From an uncultured SAR86 cluster bacterium (lineage in GTDB: Bacteria > Pseudomonadota > Gammaproteobacteria > Magnimaribacterales > AG-339-G14), in NCBI GenBank assembly GCA_902616715.1, contig CACMTR010000001.1, forward strand, positions 1-64,000: a stretch of DNA of 64,000 nucleotides, given 5' to 3'. Both the position numbers and the translations under genes were made by a program. Positions 17,015 to 25,776 of this stretch are shown here, in pieces. Within the stretch, counting starts at the first letter, position 1. The number at the start of each line of letters is the position of its first letter. The notes beneath the pieces are model-generated. The model ran no database searches, was not told the DNA's origin, and was given only the letters and a program-made list of their open reading frames with translations.

Positions 17015-18203
17015 AAAAATATTGATAGTAAGTTGTGTTTTTCCTCCAGAGCCAGTAGTGTCAGGGATTTTATCGTATGACATTGCAATTGAATTAGCGT
17101 TAAAAAATAATGTTACAGTAATTTCTCCCTTACCAACGAGACCTTTTGGAGTAGATTATAGCCACCATACCAATCAAAATCAGCCGCCGTTTACACATGA
17201 AATTTTAACGTCTTTTACTAGCCCTAAATCTAATCTAATAGCAAGAATAAAAGAGAGTTTTAGTTTTGGAAGAGAGTCGTCTAAATTCTTATATGCTAAC
17301 AAGAATAACATTGAGATAATATATGCAAATACTTGGCCTATTTTTGCTCAATTTCTTTTAGTAAAAACAGCAAAGAAATTAAAGATTCCAATTATATTAA
17401 ATGTTCAAGATATATATCCCGAATCACTTATTACAAAACTACCTAAAATGATTGGCAGCGTGGTTCGATTTTTAACATTACCGATTGACAGATTTGTATT
17501 AAATAACGTTCAAAAAGTGATAGCTATTTCTCAAAATATGAAAGATTACTTAGTTTCAAAACGACATTTAAATCATTCTGATATAAAAGTAATTCGAAAT
17601 TGGCAAAATGATGAACTTTTCACTAACCATTGTCAACAAAACGTAAACAGATCAGATAAATTCACTTTTATGTATTTGGGAAGCATAAACCCAAGCGCAG
17701 GAGTCGACTTACTAATCAAATCATTCGCCTCCGCAAATATCAATAACTCGAAACTAATTATAGCGGGGGATGGTTCAGACAAGATTAAATGTATTAAATT
17801 GTCAGAAAATTATTTATGTGACATTGAATTTATAGAAGTAAATGTAAAAGATGTACCAAAAATTCAGGCTAAAGCCGATGTTTTATTATTATCATTAAAA
17901 AAAGGGGTCGGAAAAACTGCAAGTCCTTCAAAATTACTTGCTTACATGTTTTCCAAAAAAACTATCATAGCATCAGTAGATATTGATAGTGATTCTGCAA
18001 GAATAATAAATGAATCCAAGGCAGGCTGGGTTGTAGAGCCTGGTGATATAGATATGTTGGCAAGTGTAATGAGCGAAACCTCTTTAATTGCAAAATCAGA
18101 ATTAGAATTAAAAGGTGAAAGCGGATTTAATTATGCAAAGAAGAACTTATCAAAAAAAAAGAACTTAGATCAAATGGTAGATTTAATCTTAAATATACAT
18201 TAA
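16995..18203 (+). CDS. WbuB-like GT4 glycosyltransferase, probably an L-FucNAc transferase
   Basis: 402 residues, GT-B fold. It begins with a MKAKKILIVSCVFPPEPVVSG-type start and has LNVQDIYPESL, KVIAISQNMKDYL, MYLGSINPSAGVDLLI and KTASPSKLLAYMFS. This matches WbuB, which follows FnlABC in several O-antigen clusters and transfers L-FucNAc. The frame allows a start at 16995 or at 17004 (the latter gives the shorter, more usual N-terminus); no strong SD decides. It overlaps fnlC by 20 or 11 nt. The acceptor is unknown. Confidence 0.78.
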   Translation: MFGMKAKKILIVSCVFPPEPVVSGILSYDIAIELALKNNVTVISPLPTRPFGVDYSHHTNQNQPPFTHEILTSFTSPKSNLIARIKESFSFGRESSKFLYANKNNIEIIYANTWPIFAQFLLVKTAKKLKIPIILNVQDIYPESLITKLPKMIGSVVRFLTLPIDRFVLNNVQKVIAISQNMKDYLVSKRHLNHSDIKVIRNWQNDELFTNHCQQNVNRSDKFTFMYLGSINPSAGVDLLIKSFASANINNSKLIIAGDGSDKIKCIKLSENYLCDIEFIEVNVKDVPKIQAKADVLLLSLKKGVGKTASPSKLLAYMFSKKTIIASVDIDSDSARIINESKAGWVVEPGDIDMLASVMSETSLIAKSELELKGESGFNYAKKNLSKKKNLDQMVDLILNIH

Positions 18204-18223
18204 AAAAATATAAAAAATAAATT

Positions 18224-19330
18224 ATGAAAAGCAAACTCAACAACAAAGTTGGATGGACAATAATTTCTTATGATCAAAATGAATTTCCATTTGATAAGAT
18301 AATAGAAAAAAAAATATTAGAATTCTTAAATCGTGAACACGGAAGTCGAATAGATCGACTTGAGGATCTTCATTTAGATAAATTAGTAATTCAAAACTTA
18401 GAAATTATCAGACAAAAGATGTTTTCTATATTTAGAGAAGAGGAATTCCAAAATTGCTATAAATTATTTGGTAAGTTTTTAATGGACACTTGTTTAAATA
18501 AATCTGCTTTGATTCAAAAAACCCCTACAGCTAGAATACAACCCCCTTGTTTTACAACAACTAGCTTCCATTCTGACGCTTGGTATGGGCATAGTAGAAG
18601 TACTAATAGTTTTTGGGTACCAATTACCAATCTAACTTCAAATAATACTTTAAATATGGCTCCATCAAGAGAATCGTCTGAAATTACTATGAATAAGTTA
18701 TTGAAAGGAAATTATTCCCTAAATGAAATTAACGATATTTGTGCAAACACCACATACCCATCAATAGTCAAAAAAGGTCAAATTCTTTCATTTAGCCCAG
18801 ATATGATACATGGGGCCAAGATGAATACATCAGATTCTACAAGAGTATCATTTGATTTCCGTATCGTTAATTCGGATAACGATCTTGGATACAAACCTAT
18901 TTCAAATTATTATCGTTACAGCGATTTAACAAGAGATGAAAAAGAAACTAAAAACACAAATAAATTAAAAAAAACAACAGATGGCTTTTTATTATATTCT
19001 AATAAATGTTTAGGAGTTAACCCAAAATCACAATTAATGCTTTGTACAAGCGTAGCAAAAGATAAAAATCTTGTAATACAAAGAAATGAGTCTGAAATTT
19101 ATGTATTCGATTATCTTCCCGTTTTAAGACATTACTTGGGAAGCGATACACCAACATTTGATGGAGTCATCGTTTTTAGTTTAGGAATATTTAATGGACA
19201 AAAAGATCTTGCAGAGAAAATTTTAAATTTAGCTAAACAAAATTGTAAAAAAATACTCTTCGCAGCTGAAGATATCCTATTTACTCATAGGACTGACAAT
19301 AGCGTAATACTTAATAAATTAGGTAATTAA
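18224..19330 (+). CDS. 2OG-Fe(II) oxygenase fused to a LIC12192-like sporadic carbohydrate cluster domain
   Basis: 368 residues. Residues 1-220 contain a 2OG-Fe(II) dioxygenase core: His116 and Asp118 in FHSDAWYGH, His196 in MIHGAKM, and Arg207 and Arg213 downstream. Residues about 250-368 (NPKSQLMLC, VFDYLPVLRHYL, FDGVIVFSLGIF, KKILFAAEDILF) resemble the LIC12192 family of the 'sporadic carbohydrate cluster' proteins. In other genomes these two families are, as I recall, separate neighbouring genes. Here they are one chain. It may hydroxylate or otherwise oxidise a sugar residue or a polymer end; the chemistry is not known. Confidence 0.65.
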   Translation: MKSKLNNKVGWTIISYDQNEFPFDKIIEKKILEFLNREHGSRIDRLEDLHLDKLVIQNLEIIRQKMFSIFREEEFQNCYKLFGKFLMDTCLNKSALIQKTPTARIQPPCFTTTSFHSDAWYGHSRSTNSFWVPITNLTSNNTLNMAPSRESSEITMNKLLKGNYSLNEINDICANTTYPSIVKKGQILSFSPDMIHGAKMNTSDSTRVSFDFRIVNSDNDLGYKPISNYYRYSDLTRDEKETKNTNKLKKTTDGFLLYSNKCLGVNPKSQLMLCTSVAKDKNLVIQRNESEIYVFDYLPVLRHYLGSDTPTFDGVIVFSLGIFNGQKDLAEKILNLAKQNCKKILFAAEDILFTHRTDNSVILNKLGN

Positions 19331-19548
19331 TTTTTATTTTAATTGACAAAAGCAAAGCTGTATTAGAAACAATTTTTAACATTTATTGATATAACCAGCG
19401 AAATGCTTAATAAAGTAAAATATCTATTGCTCTAAAGTTCTTTTTTTTCAACTTTTCAGTAAGCAATTTTTATTAAAATTTGGATGTTCCTTCAACATAA
19501 TTTGAAAATCTATTGAAACCAAATCAATTTAGGTCATAAAATATTTTC

Positions 19549-19563
19549 TTTATAGCTATAAAA
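19549..19563. repeat. Palindromic 15-mer, copy 2
   Basis: TTTATAGCTATAAAA, identical to 5373-5387, located 11 nt before the GNAT start codon at 19575. The position, just upstream of a gene, would suit an operator or a promoter element. The rest of the 244-bp gap (19331-19574) shows no gene. Confidence 0.4.
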
Positions 19564-19574
19564 GAGACCCAATT

Positions 19575-20207
19575 ATGCCAAACATCCATTCACAAGCTAG
19601 AAGAGCCACATTAGGGGATATCGATCAAATTTTGTCCATTCATAGAAAGGCATTTTCAGGTTTTTACCTTGATGAGATGGGGCCCGCATTTCTAAGAGTA
19701 TATTATGAATGCGCTCTAGCTAATAAAGGAGTTATTAGTTTAGTAGCTGTTGAGGAATCAGGTGATGTCGAGGGTTTCGTGGTTGGTTTTAAATCTCCAA
19801 AGTTATTTTATACTGAATTTAGATCCTCCAAAAGTCGATTACTTTTTCCGATAATTTTTGCAATTCTTCGTCGCCCGTCGCTTTTAATACCTAGTCTAGC
19901 TAATATTTTTAGAGTTAATAAGGACTTAATTAATGAAACTGATGATACCCATACTGAGCTTGTTTCAATTGGAGTTATTAGCAAAGGTAGAGGTATTGGT
20001 AGTCAGCTGTTACGAAAATTTGTAGAATTTGCTTGGCAGTCAGATGCTAACGAAATTCGTTTAACAACGAATAGGGATGATAATGATAGTGTCAATCAAT
20101 TCTACCTAAAGCATGGATTTCAGAATATTGGTGTAGAATACCGCAATAAACGCGCATTAAACATATATTCATTAAAAAGATCTGATTTAGTCGGTAAGGA
20201 AATATGA
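19575..20207 (+). CDS. GNAT-family N-acetyltransferase
   Basis: 210 residues. The N-terminal ARRATLGDIDQILSIHRKAF and the acetyl-CoA loop GVISKGRGIGSQLL, followed by VNQFYLKHGFQNIG, are typical GNAT motifs. It ends one base before the DegT aminotransferase gene, which suggests a pair: the aminotransferase puts an amine on an NDP-4-keto sugar and this enzyme acetylates it. The sugar product is not defined. Confidence 0.85.
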   Translation: MPNIHSQARRATLGDIDQILSIHRKAFSGFYLDEMGPAFLRVYYECALANKGVISLVAVEESGDVEGFVVGFKSPKLFYTEFRSSKSRLLFPIIFAILRRPSLLIPSLANIFRVNKDLINETDDTHTELVSIGVISKGRGIGSQLLRKFVEFAWQSDANEIRLTTNRDDNDSVNQFYLKHGFQNIGVEYRNKRALNIYSLKRSDLVGKEI

Positions 20208-20208
20208 T

Positions 20209-21348
20209 ATGAACTGGGATATACAGCTATTTAAGTTAAATTTTGACGAAAAAGAAACTACTGCAGTTTCTAACGTTGTGAAAGGTGGCTGGTTATCTAT
20301 GGGTGAAAAAATTAAAGAGTTTGAAAACTCCTTTTCACGTTTTTTGGGTAAAGATATTTTCTGTAGCGCCGTTACAAATTGTACAGCTGCGCTTCATTTA
20401 TCTCTTTTAGCACTTGGAGTAAAAAAAGGCGATGAAGTTATCATTCCAGCGCTTACATTTGTGGCTAATGCAAATGTAGTAAAAGTTTTGGGTGCTATAC
20501 CCGTATTAGCTGATTGCAAATCTACTGACGATTGGAACATGTCAATCAAAAGCTTAGAGTCGAAGATAACGGCTCGAACAAAAGCTATTATTGTAGTTCA
20601 TTACGCTGGCTACCCATGTAGTGACATATCAAAAATTGCTCAGTTTTGTAAATCACGAAAGATAGGATTGATTGAGGATGTTGCCCATGCACCTGGTGCT
20701 TTCGTTTCCAATAAAGCCTGTGGCGTATGGGGTGATATTGGTTGTTTCTCTTTCTTTAGCAATAAGAATCTTTCTATTGGAGAAGGCGGAATGGTGTCTA
20801 CTTCTGATCAGGAACTAAATGATAAGATTCGTTTTCTTAGATCTCATGGTATGACTTCGTTGACTTTAGATAGGCATAAAGGACGATCTATTAGTTATGA
20901 CGTGGCTCATCCTGGTCTAAATTATAGGATGGATGAGATTCGAGCATCTCTTGGGTTAGTTCAACTCGCAAAGCTAAAAGAAGGCAATCAAAAAAGGAAA
21001 ATATTAACAGAAAGATATCGCTCTAATTTGAGTAAATCTTCCATTGTTATACCTTTTACAAAACAGCCAATTAATTCTTCTTCAGCGTATCATATATTAC
21101 CAATTTTATTGCCTAAAGATACTGATCGAGAGTCAATAATAAAAACTCTTAAAGAAGAAAGGATTCAATCAAGCATTCATTATCCTCCTTTTTGGAATTT
21201 TTCTGCCTATGCGGGTCAATTTTCGCCAAAAGATGCTCCTGTGGTTGCCCAAATATGCAATCATCAGTTGACACTACCTTTATTCCCATCAATGACTGAA
21301 AAAGAAGTTGATAAAGTAACTAATACCTTATTAAGAGCGCTGAGATAA
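20209..21348 (+). CDS. DegT/DnrJ/EryC1/StrS-family sugar aminotransferase
   Basis: 379 residues, PLP fold type I. The Schiff-base lysine is Lys186 in SFFSNKNLS; EDVAHAPGA (Asp157, His160) and the later NYRMDEIRASLGL segment are family hallmarks. It converts an NDP-4-keto-6-deoxy sugar to the 4-amino sugar. The GDP-4-keto product of the gmd gene or a UDP-4-keto sugar are both possible substrates. Its close neighbour, a GNAT, suggests that the amine is acetylated. Confidence 0.9.
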   Translation: MNWDIQLFKLNFDEKETTAVSNVVKGGWLSMGEKIKEFENSFSRFLGKDIFCSAVTNCTAALHLSLLALGVKKGDEVIIPALTFVANANVVKVLGAIPVLADCKSTDDWNMSIKSLESKITARTKAIIVVHYAGYPCSDISKIAQFCKSRKIGLIEDVAHAPGAFVSNKACGVWGDIGCFSFFSNKNLSIGEGGMVSTSDQELNDKIRFLRSHGMTSLTLDRHKGRSISYDVAHPGLNYRMDEIRASLGLVQLAKLKEGNQKRKILTERYRSNLSKSSIVIPFTKQPINSSSAYHILPILLPKDTDRESIIKTLKEERIQSSIHYPPFWNFSAYAGQFSPKDAPVVAQICNHQLTLPLFPSMTEKEVDKVTNTLLRALR

Positions 21349-21444
21349 GGATTTATAATCTACTAGATAATAAATTTACGTAAATCAAAAAATTAATGGG
21401 TTTTTAGATTTTTCAATATTCATGGCTATTTTTTAAAACTCTCA

Positions 21445-22077
21445 ATGCAACGTTTTTTTGATTTATTGTTTTCATCCATAGCTATTTTAGCGCTTTTACC
21501 TTTATTAATTTTTGTAATGATAATATTGAGGTTAACAGGCGAGGGTGAGATTTTTTTTCGTCAGATACGAGTAGGAAAGGAAAGAAAGAATTTTAATTTA
21601 TTAAAGTTTGCGACAATGATGAAAAATAGTGATCAAATTGGCGCTGGCACCGTTACCTTAAAAGATGATTACCGTGTTTTGCCGGTTGGCAAATTCTTAA
21701 GAAAGACAAAAATCAATGAGCTTCCACAATTATTCAATATCTTATTAGGAGAAATGAGCATTATTGGCCCGAGACCACTTCATAAAAAGCAGTTTTCTTT
21801 TTATCCCGAGGAAGATCAGATAATTATAACTTCAACGTTGCCTGGTTTGTCAGGTGTGGGTTCTATTGTTTTTAGAGACGAAGAAAAGATATTACAAAAA
21901 AGCAATGATCCTGAAAAAACTTATAAAGAAAAAATTAGTCCAGAAAAAGCAAAATTAGAAAAATGGTATATCGAGCATAAGTCTTTACATCTTTACTTTA
22001 AATTAATTTTTTTGACTGTTATAGCAGTTTTTCTTCCTAAAAAAGATATGAAAAAATACTTTAATGATTTTCGATAA
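21445..22077 (+). CDS. Initiating phosphoglycosyl transferase (PglC/WcaJ-type), copy 1
   Basis: 210 residues, a monotopic phosphoglycosyl transferase. It has an N-terminal membrane re-entrant helix (SSIAILALLPLLIFVMIILRL), then GEIFFRQIRVGKE, FATMMKNSD, RKTKINELPQLFNILLG and MSIIGPRPL. It moves a sugar-1-phosphate from a UDP-sugar to undecaprenyl phosphate, starting each repeat unit at the inner membrane. A diverged paralogue is at 22955-23632, with one gene between. UDP-FucNAc, UDP-bacillosamine or UDP-GlcNAc are possible donors. Confidence 0.88.
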   Translation: MQRFFDLLFSSIAILALLPLLIFVMIILRLTGEGEIFFRQIRVGKERKNFNLLKFATMMKNSDQIGAGTVTLKDDYRVLPVGKFLRKTKINELPQLFNILLGEMSIIGPRPLHKKQFSFYPEEDQIIITSTLPGLSGVGSIVFRDEEKILQKSNDPEKTYKEKISPEKAKLEKWYIEHKSLHLYFKLIFLTVIAVFLPKKDMKKYFNDFR

Positions 22078-22111
22078 ACGTATTAATATTAATTTAAAGG
22101 AGTGATGTAAT

Positions 22112-22819
22112 ATGAACCCTATTCAATATTGGAACGATATTGATTTAAGGCTAGAGAAATTGATTAAAGAAGGTCATGTAAAATTACCTTCTTTGAATTC
22201 TTTTAATCTCAGTGCTATTTCCGAAAACATCAATAAAGAAATGAATGGAAAAACTTTTTCTGAGTTAAGTAAAAGTCATAAAGCTTTTTTGAAAGAACTT
22301 GATCTTGAACAGTACCTCACACCAAAGTTATATGAGATTGCTTTTAAACTTTTTGATTATAAAGGTGAACTCTCCAACCAATATCATATTGCTCGTTGCG
22401 TAGAACCAGGTAATATAAAAGAGCATTTCCGAGCCCACTTTGATTCACATTTATTTACTTTAGTATTACCTTTAAAAATACCTTTGGCTCAGAAAGGAGG
22501 GACAATAGGCGACTTAATTTATTTTCCTAATGCTCGGGGAAGACCCAAAAATGAGTTTAGTAACCTTTTAGGAAAAATTACTTATAAGAAATACGCTTCA
22601 AAAAAAGGTTTGGATTTTCTTGCTCTTAATCATGAAAAAATTATTGATGATTTTCAAGATTATTGCCCGTTATTGTTTATGGGCAACACCACTTTGCATA
22701 CTAATATGCAGGTCTCGCCAGATTGTTCAAGTTATCGACTTACGCTTTTGGCACATTTTTTTGATCCAAGCCCCAAATATGGAGTTGGTGGTTTGTTAAG
22801 ATCTCTAAGATCTAGATAA
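22112..22819 (+). CDS. Probable 2OG-Fe(II) oxygenase-like protein
   Basis: 235 residues. A jelly-roll core is suggested by His109 and Asp111 in HFDSHLFTLVLPL, His196 in TLHTNMQVSPD and Arg209 in SSYRLTLLAHFFDPS. This HxD, then H, then R order fits Fe(II)/2-oxoglutarate dioxygenases. No name can be given. It stands between two initiating transferases, 34 nt after the first, with SD AAGGAG. It may hydroxylate a sugar or the lipid carrier; this is inference. It is not closely similar to the oxygenase at 18224-19330. Confidence 0.6.
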   Translation: MNPIQYWNDIDLRLEKLIKEGHVKLPSLNSFNLSAISENINKEMNGKTFSELSKSHKAFLKELDLEQYLTPKLYEIAFKLFDYKGELSNQYHIARCVEPGNIKEHFRAHFDSHLFTLVLPLKIPLAQKGGTIGDLIYFPNARGRPKNEFSNLLGKITYKKYASKKGLDFLALNHEKIIDDFQDYCPLLFMGNTTLHTNMQVSPDCSSYRLTLLAHFFDPSPKYGVGGLLRSLRSR

Positions 22820-22954
22820 CTTAATAATAGATTTGATTAAAAGTTCAATAAAATAAATAAAGCTTAAGTGGATAAAATTTTGTTAAAAATATTCGATACT
22901 TCAAAGTTTTTAAGGATAATTCACTAAGTTATTACTTATTTTGAAAATATAATC

Positions 22955-23632
22955 ATGATTAGGTTTTTCGATATTTTTTTTTCTAGCCTAGCTATCCTAA
23001 CTCTTATACCTTTATTCATATTAGTAATGTTGTTATTAAAGTTTACTGGCGAAGGAGAAGTTTTTTTTCTGCAAGACAGGATTGGAAAAAATAGAAAAAT
23101 TTTTAGACTTTTTAAATTTGTCACTATGATTAATAACAGCTCTAATCTTGGCACAGGTACGATCACGATTAAGGATGATCCCAGAGTTCTTCCTATAGGT
23201 AAATTTTTGAGAAAAACAAAAATAAACGAACTTCCTCAGTTAATTAACGTTTTTCTTGGAAATATGAGCCTTATTGGTCCAAGGCCTCAGACACCGCGGT
23301 GTTTTGAAGCTTTTCCGATAACTGCTCAGGATGTTTTAATCAAAGTAAAACCGGGACTAAGTGGAATTGGCTCGATAATATTCCGTGATGAAAATGAAAT
23401 ACTTGATTTACATAATAGAGCGTTGGAATTTTATGACAATGTAATTGGACCATATAAAGCCGATGTAGAAGCTTGGTATGTAGGAAAAGAGAGCTTGTTT
23501 TCTTATTTTTCCATTATATTAATCACTGTCTGGGTTATCATTTCTCCTAAGTCAGATATCATTTGGAAAGTATTTAAGGACTTGCCTGCTCCACCAGAAG
23601 ATTTGAAAACTGACTTAAATTTCCCATTTTAG
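22955..23632 (+). CDS. Initiating phosphoglycosyl transferase (PglC/WcaJ-type), copy 2
   Basis: 225 residues, clearly paralogous to the protein at 21445-22077: the same N-terminal helix, GEVFFLQDRIGK, KFVTMINNSSN, RKTKINELPQLINVFLG and MSLIGPRPQTPR. The two DNA sequences have diverged considerably, so the duplication or joint acquisition is not recent. Two initiating enzymes in one island suggest two repeat units, two polymers, or one redundant copy. The C-terminal extension (PPEDLKTDLN) is absent from copy 1. Confidence 0.87.
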   Translation: MIRFFDIFFSSLAILTLIPLFILVMLLLKFTGEGEVFFLQDRIGKNRKIFRLFKFVTMINNSSNLGTGTITIKDDPRVLPIGKFLRKTKINELPQLINVFLGNMSLIGPRPQTPRCFEAFPITAQDVLIKVKPGLSGIGSIIFRDENEILDLHNRALEFYDNVIGPYKADVEAWYVGKESLFSYFSIILITVWVIISPKSDIIWKVFKDLPAPPEDLKTDLNFPF

Positions 23633-23727
23633 TGGAAAAGTAACTTCATGGTCTTATGAATTTTTATTTAATCTTCTAAAGATAGTTTCAATAAATTATT
23701 ATTTATAAATAAACTGCCTTTTAGAAA

Positions 23728-24600
23728 ATGAAAAAGTTAAAGAAAGTGATTATTCCAGCAGCTGGTCTAGGTACCAGAATGCTTCCTGCAACTAAGGTAA
23801 TACAAAAAGAAATGCTTCCTTTGGCAGGTAAACCGATTATTCACTATATTGTAAATGAGGCAATAAAAGCAGGATTTACGGAGATAATTTTAGTTACTAA
23901 TGAAAATAAAATTTCTTCAGAAAGTTATTTTGAAACTAGTTTTGAACTAGAGACTGCTTTGAGCAAAATTTCAAATAAAACTCTTCTAAAAGAAATGAGA
24001 GAAATCTCTAATTTAAAAGCCAAAATAATAAATGTGAAACAAAATAAGCCAAAAGGCCTGGGACATGCAATTTTAACTGCAGAGTCTTTAATTTTGGATG
24101 AACCTTTTGCAGTCATTCTTCCTGATATGATTATAGACTCAAACTATAATCTGAAAAATTTAGCATTAATGAAAAAAAATTTTGAAAAAACTCAGGTCTC
24201 ATCAATTCTTCTTGGAAAGTGTAAAAAATCAGAGACTCAAAATTATGGAATAGTAAAGGTAAAGAATAAAAACTCAAAAAATAATTTTTTAGAAATAAAT
24301 GACGTAATAGAAAAACCTAATCCAAAAAAAGCTCCTTCAAATCTTTTTGTTGCTGGTCGATATGTTTTTAGTAACGAAATTTTAAGATACTTAAATAAAG
24401 AAAAACCTGATCTATCCGGAGAAATACAACTCACGGGAGCTCTTTATAACTTTTTAAAAGATTCGAAAACATTAAAGGGATTGCTACTTGAAGGAGATAT
24501 ACATGACTGTGGAAATAAATTAGGATACTTAATTGCAAATCTGGCTTTTTCTTTTAAAGATAAAAAAATTAAAAGAGAAGTTTTAAAATTTATAAAATAG
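23728..24600 (+). CDS. galU: UTP-glucose-1-phosphate uridylyltransferase
   Basis: 290 residues. The N-terminal IIPAAGLGTRMLPATKVIQKEMLP signature (in part), KGLGHAIL, FAVILPDMIID and GRYVF are GalU hallmarks. It makes UDP-glucose from glucose-1-phosphate and UTP, feeding polysaccharide and cell-envelope synthesis. It closes the island on the right; from the next gene on the content is housekeeping. Length is normal. Confidence 0.93.
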   Translation: MKKLKKVIIPAAGLGTRMLPATKVIQKEMLPLAGKPIIHYIVNEAIKAGFTEIILVTNENKISSESYFETSFELETALSKISNKTLLKEMREISNLKAKIINVKQNKPKGLGHAILTAESLILDEPFAVILPDMIIDSNYNLKNLALMKKNFEKTQVSSILLGKCKKSETQNYGIVKVKNKNSKNNFLEINDVIEKPNPKKAPSNLFVAGRYVFSNEILRYLNKEKPDLSGEIQLTGALYNFLKDSKTLKGLLLEGDIHDCGNKLGYLIANLAFSFKDKKIKREVLKFIK

Positions 24601-24604
24601 TAAT

Positions 24605-25453
24605 TTGCTAAATAAACTTAAACATTTCCTATTAAAAAGAAATCCTATAATCTTTGTAGATTCTGAAATTAAGTTTATCGAAATCTTAGAGGAAATTTCT
24701 GAAGAAAAAATTATCGGCATTGATACAGAATTTGATTGGCGAAATACCTATTATCCAAAGTTGTCTTTGTTACAAATTTCAACGAATAAAAAAATTTTTT
24801 TAATTGACTGTTTAAAAATAAATTCTTTATCCAAATTGCAGTATATTTTGGAAGATAAAGATATAGTTAAAGTTTTCCATGCGGTTAGAAGCGATATTAC
24901 TGTGTTGTCTTGCTCATCAGGTTTGAAGGTATTCAATTGTTTTGATGTTCAGATTGCAGAAAAATTTCTTTCCAAAGACGATCTCAAGAGTTACAAGAAA
25001 ATAGTTTTGAAATATTTAGGTCTTAATATCGATAAGTCAGAAACTAACTCAAATTGGATGAGAAGACCGTTTACAAAAAATCAAATAATTTATGCGGCTA
25101 ATGATGTTAGGTTCTTGATTAAAATATATAAAAAACAAAAAAGGATTCTTGAAAAAAAGAATGCTTTTCTTGCTGTTAGAGACTTAACAAAAAGAGAAGT
25201 TAGTTTAGGGTCGCAAAAATTGCATGTTCCTAGATTAAAAAAGTTTAAATCGCATACAAAAACTGCAAAAGACTTATTTATGTGGAGAGAAAATATGGCC
25301 ATGGAAAGAAATGTACCTCCATCTTATATATTTAAAGATAAATATTTTAAAAAAATCTTAAAAATCTATGATGAAAATATTTCAAAGGATAGTCTCTACG
25401 ATATTTTGAAAAATGAAAAACTTGCAATTAATTTAATCGAGAGCCTTAACTGA
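24605..25453 (+). CDS. rnd: Ribonuclease D (short form)
   Basis: 282 residues with a TTG start. The DEDD exonuclease motifs are visible: Asp40 and Glu42 in GIDTEFDW, HAVRSDITVL, and YAANDVRFL. A C-terminal HRDC-like domain follows (KTAKDLFMWRENMAMERNVP). RNase D trims the 3' ends of tRNA precursors. It is about 90 residues shorter than the E. coli enzyme, with room for only one HRDC-like domain. It starts 4 bases after galU ends and overlaps the next gene by 1 nt. Confidence 0.88.
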   Translation: MLNKLKHFLLKRNPIIFVDSEIKFIEILEEISEEKIIGIDTEFDWRNTYYPKLSLLQISTNKKIFLIDCLKINSLSKLQYILEDKDIVKVFHAVRSDITVLSCSSGLKVFNCFDVQIAEKFLSKDDLKSYKKIVLKYLGLNIDKSETNSNWMRRPFTKNQIIYAANDVRFLIKIYKKQKRILEKKNAFLAVRDLTKREVSLGSQKLHVPRLKKFKSHTKTAKDLFMWRENMAMERNVPPSYIFKDKYFKKILKIYDENISKDSLYDILKNEKLAINLIESLN

Positions 25454-25776
25454 TGGTAATCTTTTGGATTTCATACTTCTTTTTGTCTTTTTTGATATCT
25501 TTTGCTTTTTACAAGCTTTTCACTTACCAAACTTTAGGATTTATCTTCTCAATAATAATATTTGGGCTTTTATCTGGAGTTTGGTTTATCTATCCAGGAA
25601 GTCAGGAGTTGGCTCCTATTACTTCAATACTCTTTTTGGAGAACACAATTGTTGAAAGTAACGGATATTTGAGATTGTTTAGACCCTTTTTGATATCCTT
25701 ATTTATAGGATTATTTTTTGGTCTTTCATACGTCTTTTTAAGAAAAAGATTATCTTTTAGAAAGAGAGAAGATTGA
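25453..25776 (+). CDS. Small membrane protein of unknown function
   Basis: 107 residues, about three hydrophobic segments: residues 3-18, 27-48 and 80-96, the last followed by a basic end (RKRLSFRKRED). I do not recognise a family. It is coupled to rnd by a 1-nt overlap, and its last 27 bases overlap the convergent methyltransferase gene. It is likely a real gene given the coupling, but its function is unknown. Confidence 0.5.
   Translation: MVIFWISYFFLSFLISFAFYKLFTYQTLGFIFSIIIFGLLSGVWFIYPGSQELAPITSILFLENTIVESNGYLRLFRPFLISLFIGLFFGLSYVFLRKRLSFRKRED

Noticed and set aside
22948-22953. TATAAT just before the second initiating transferase
   Set aside because: It lies only one base before the ATG, too close to serve as the promoter of that gene.
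25464-25655. Second reading frame overlapping the small membrane protein gene
   Set aside because: It lies completely inside 25453-25776 in another frame, is shorter, and has no coupling to rnd; it is probably a shadow.
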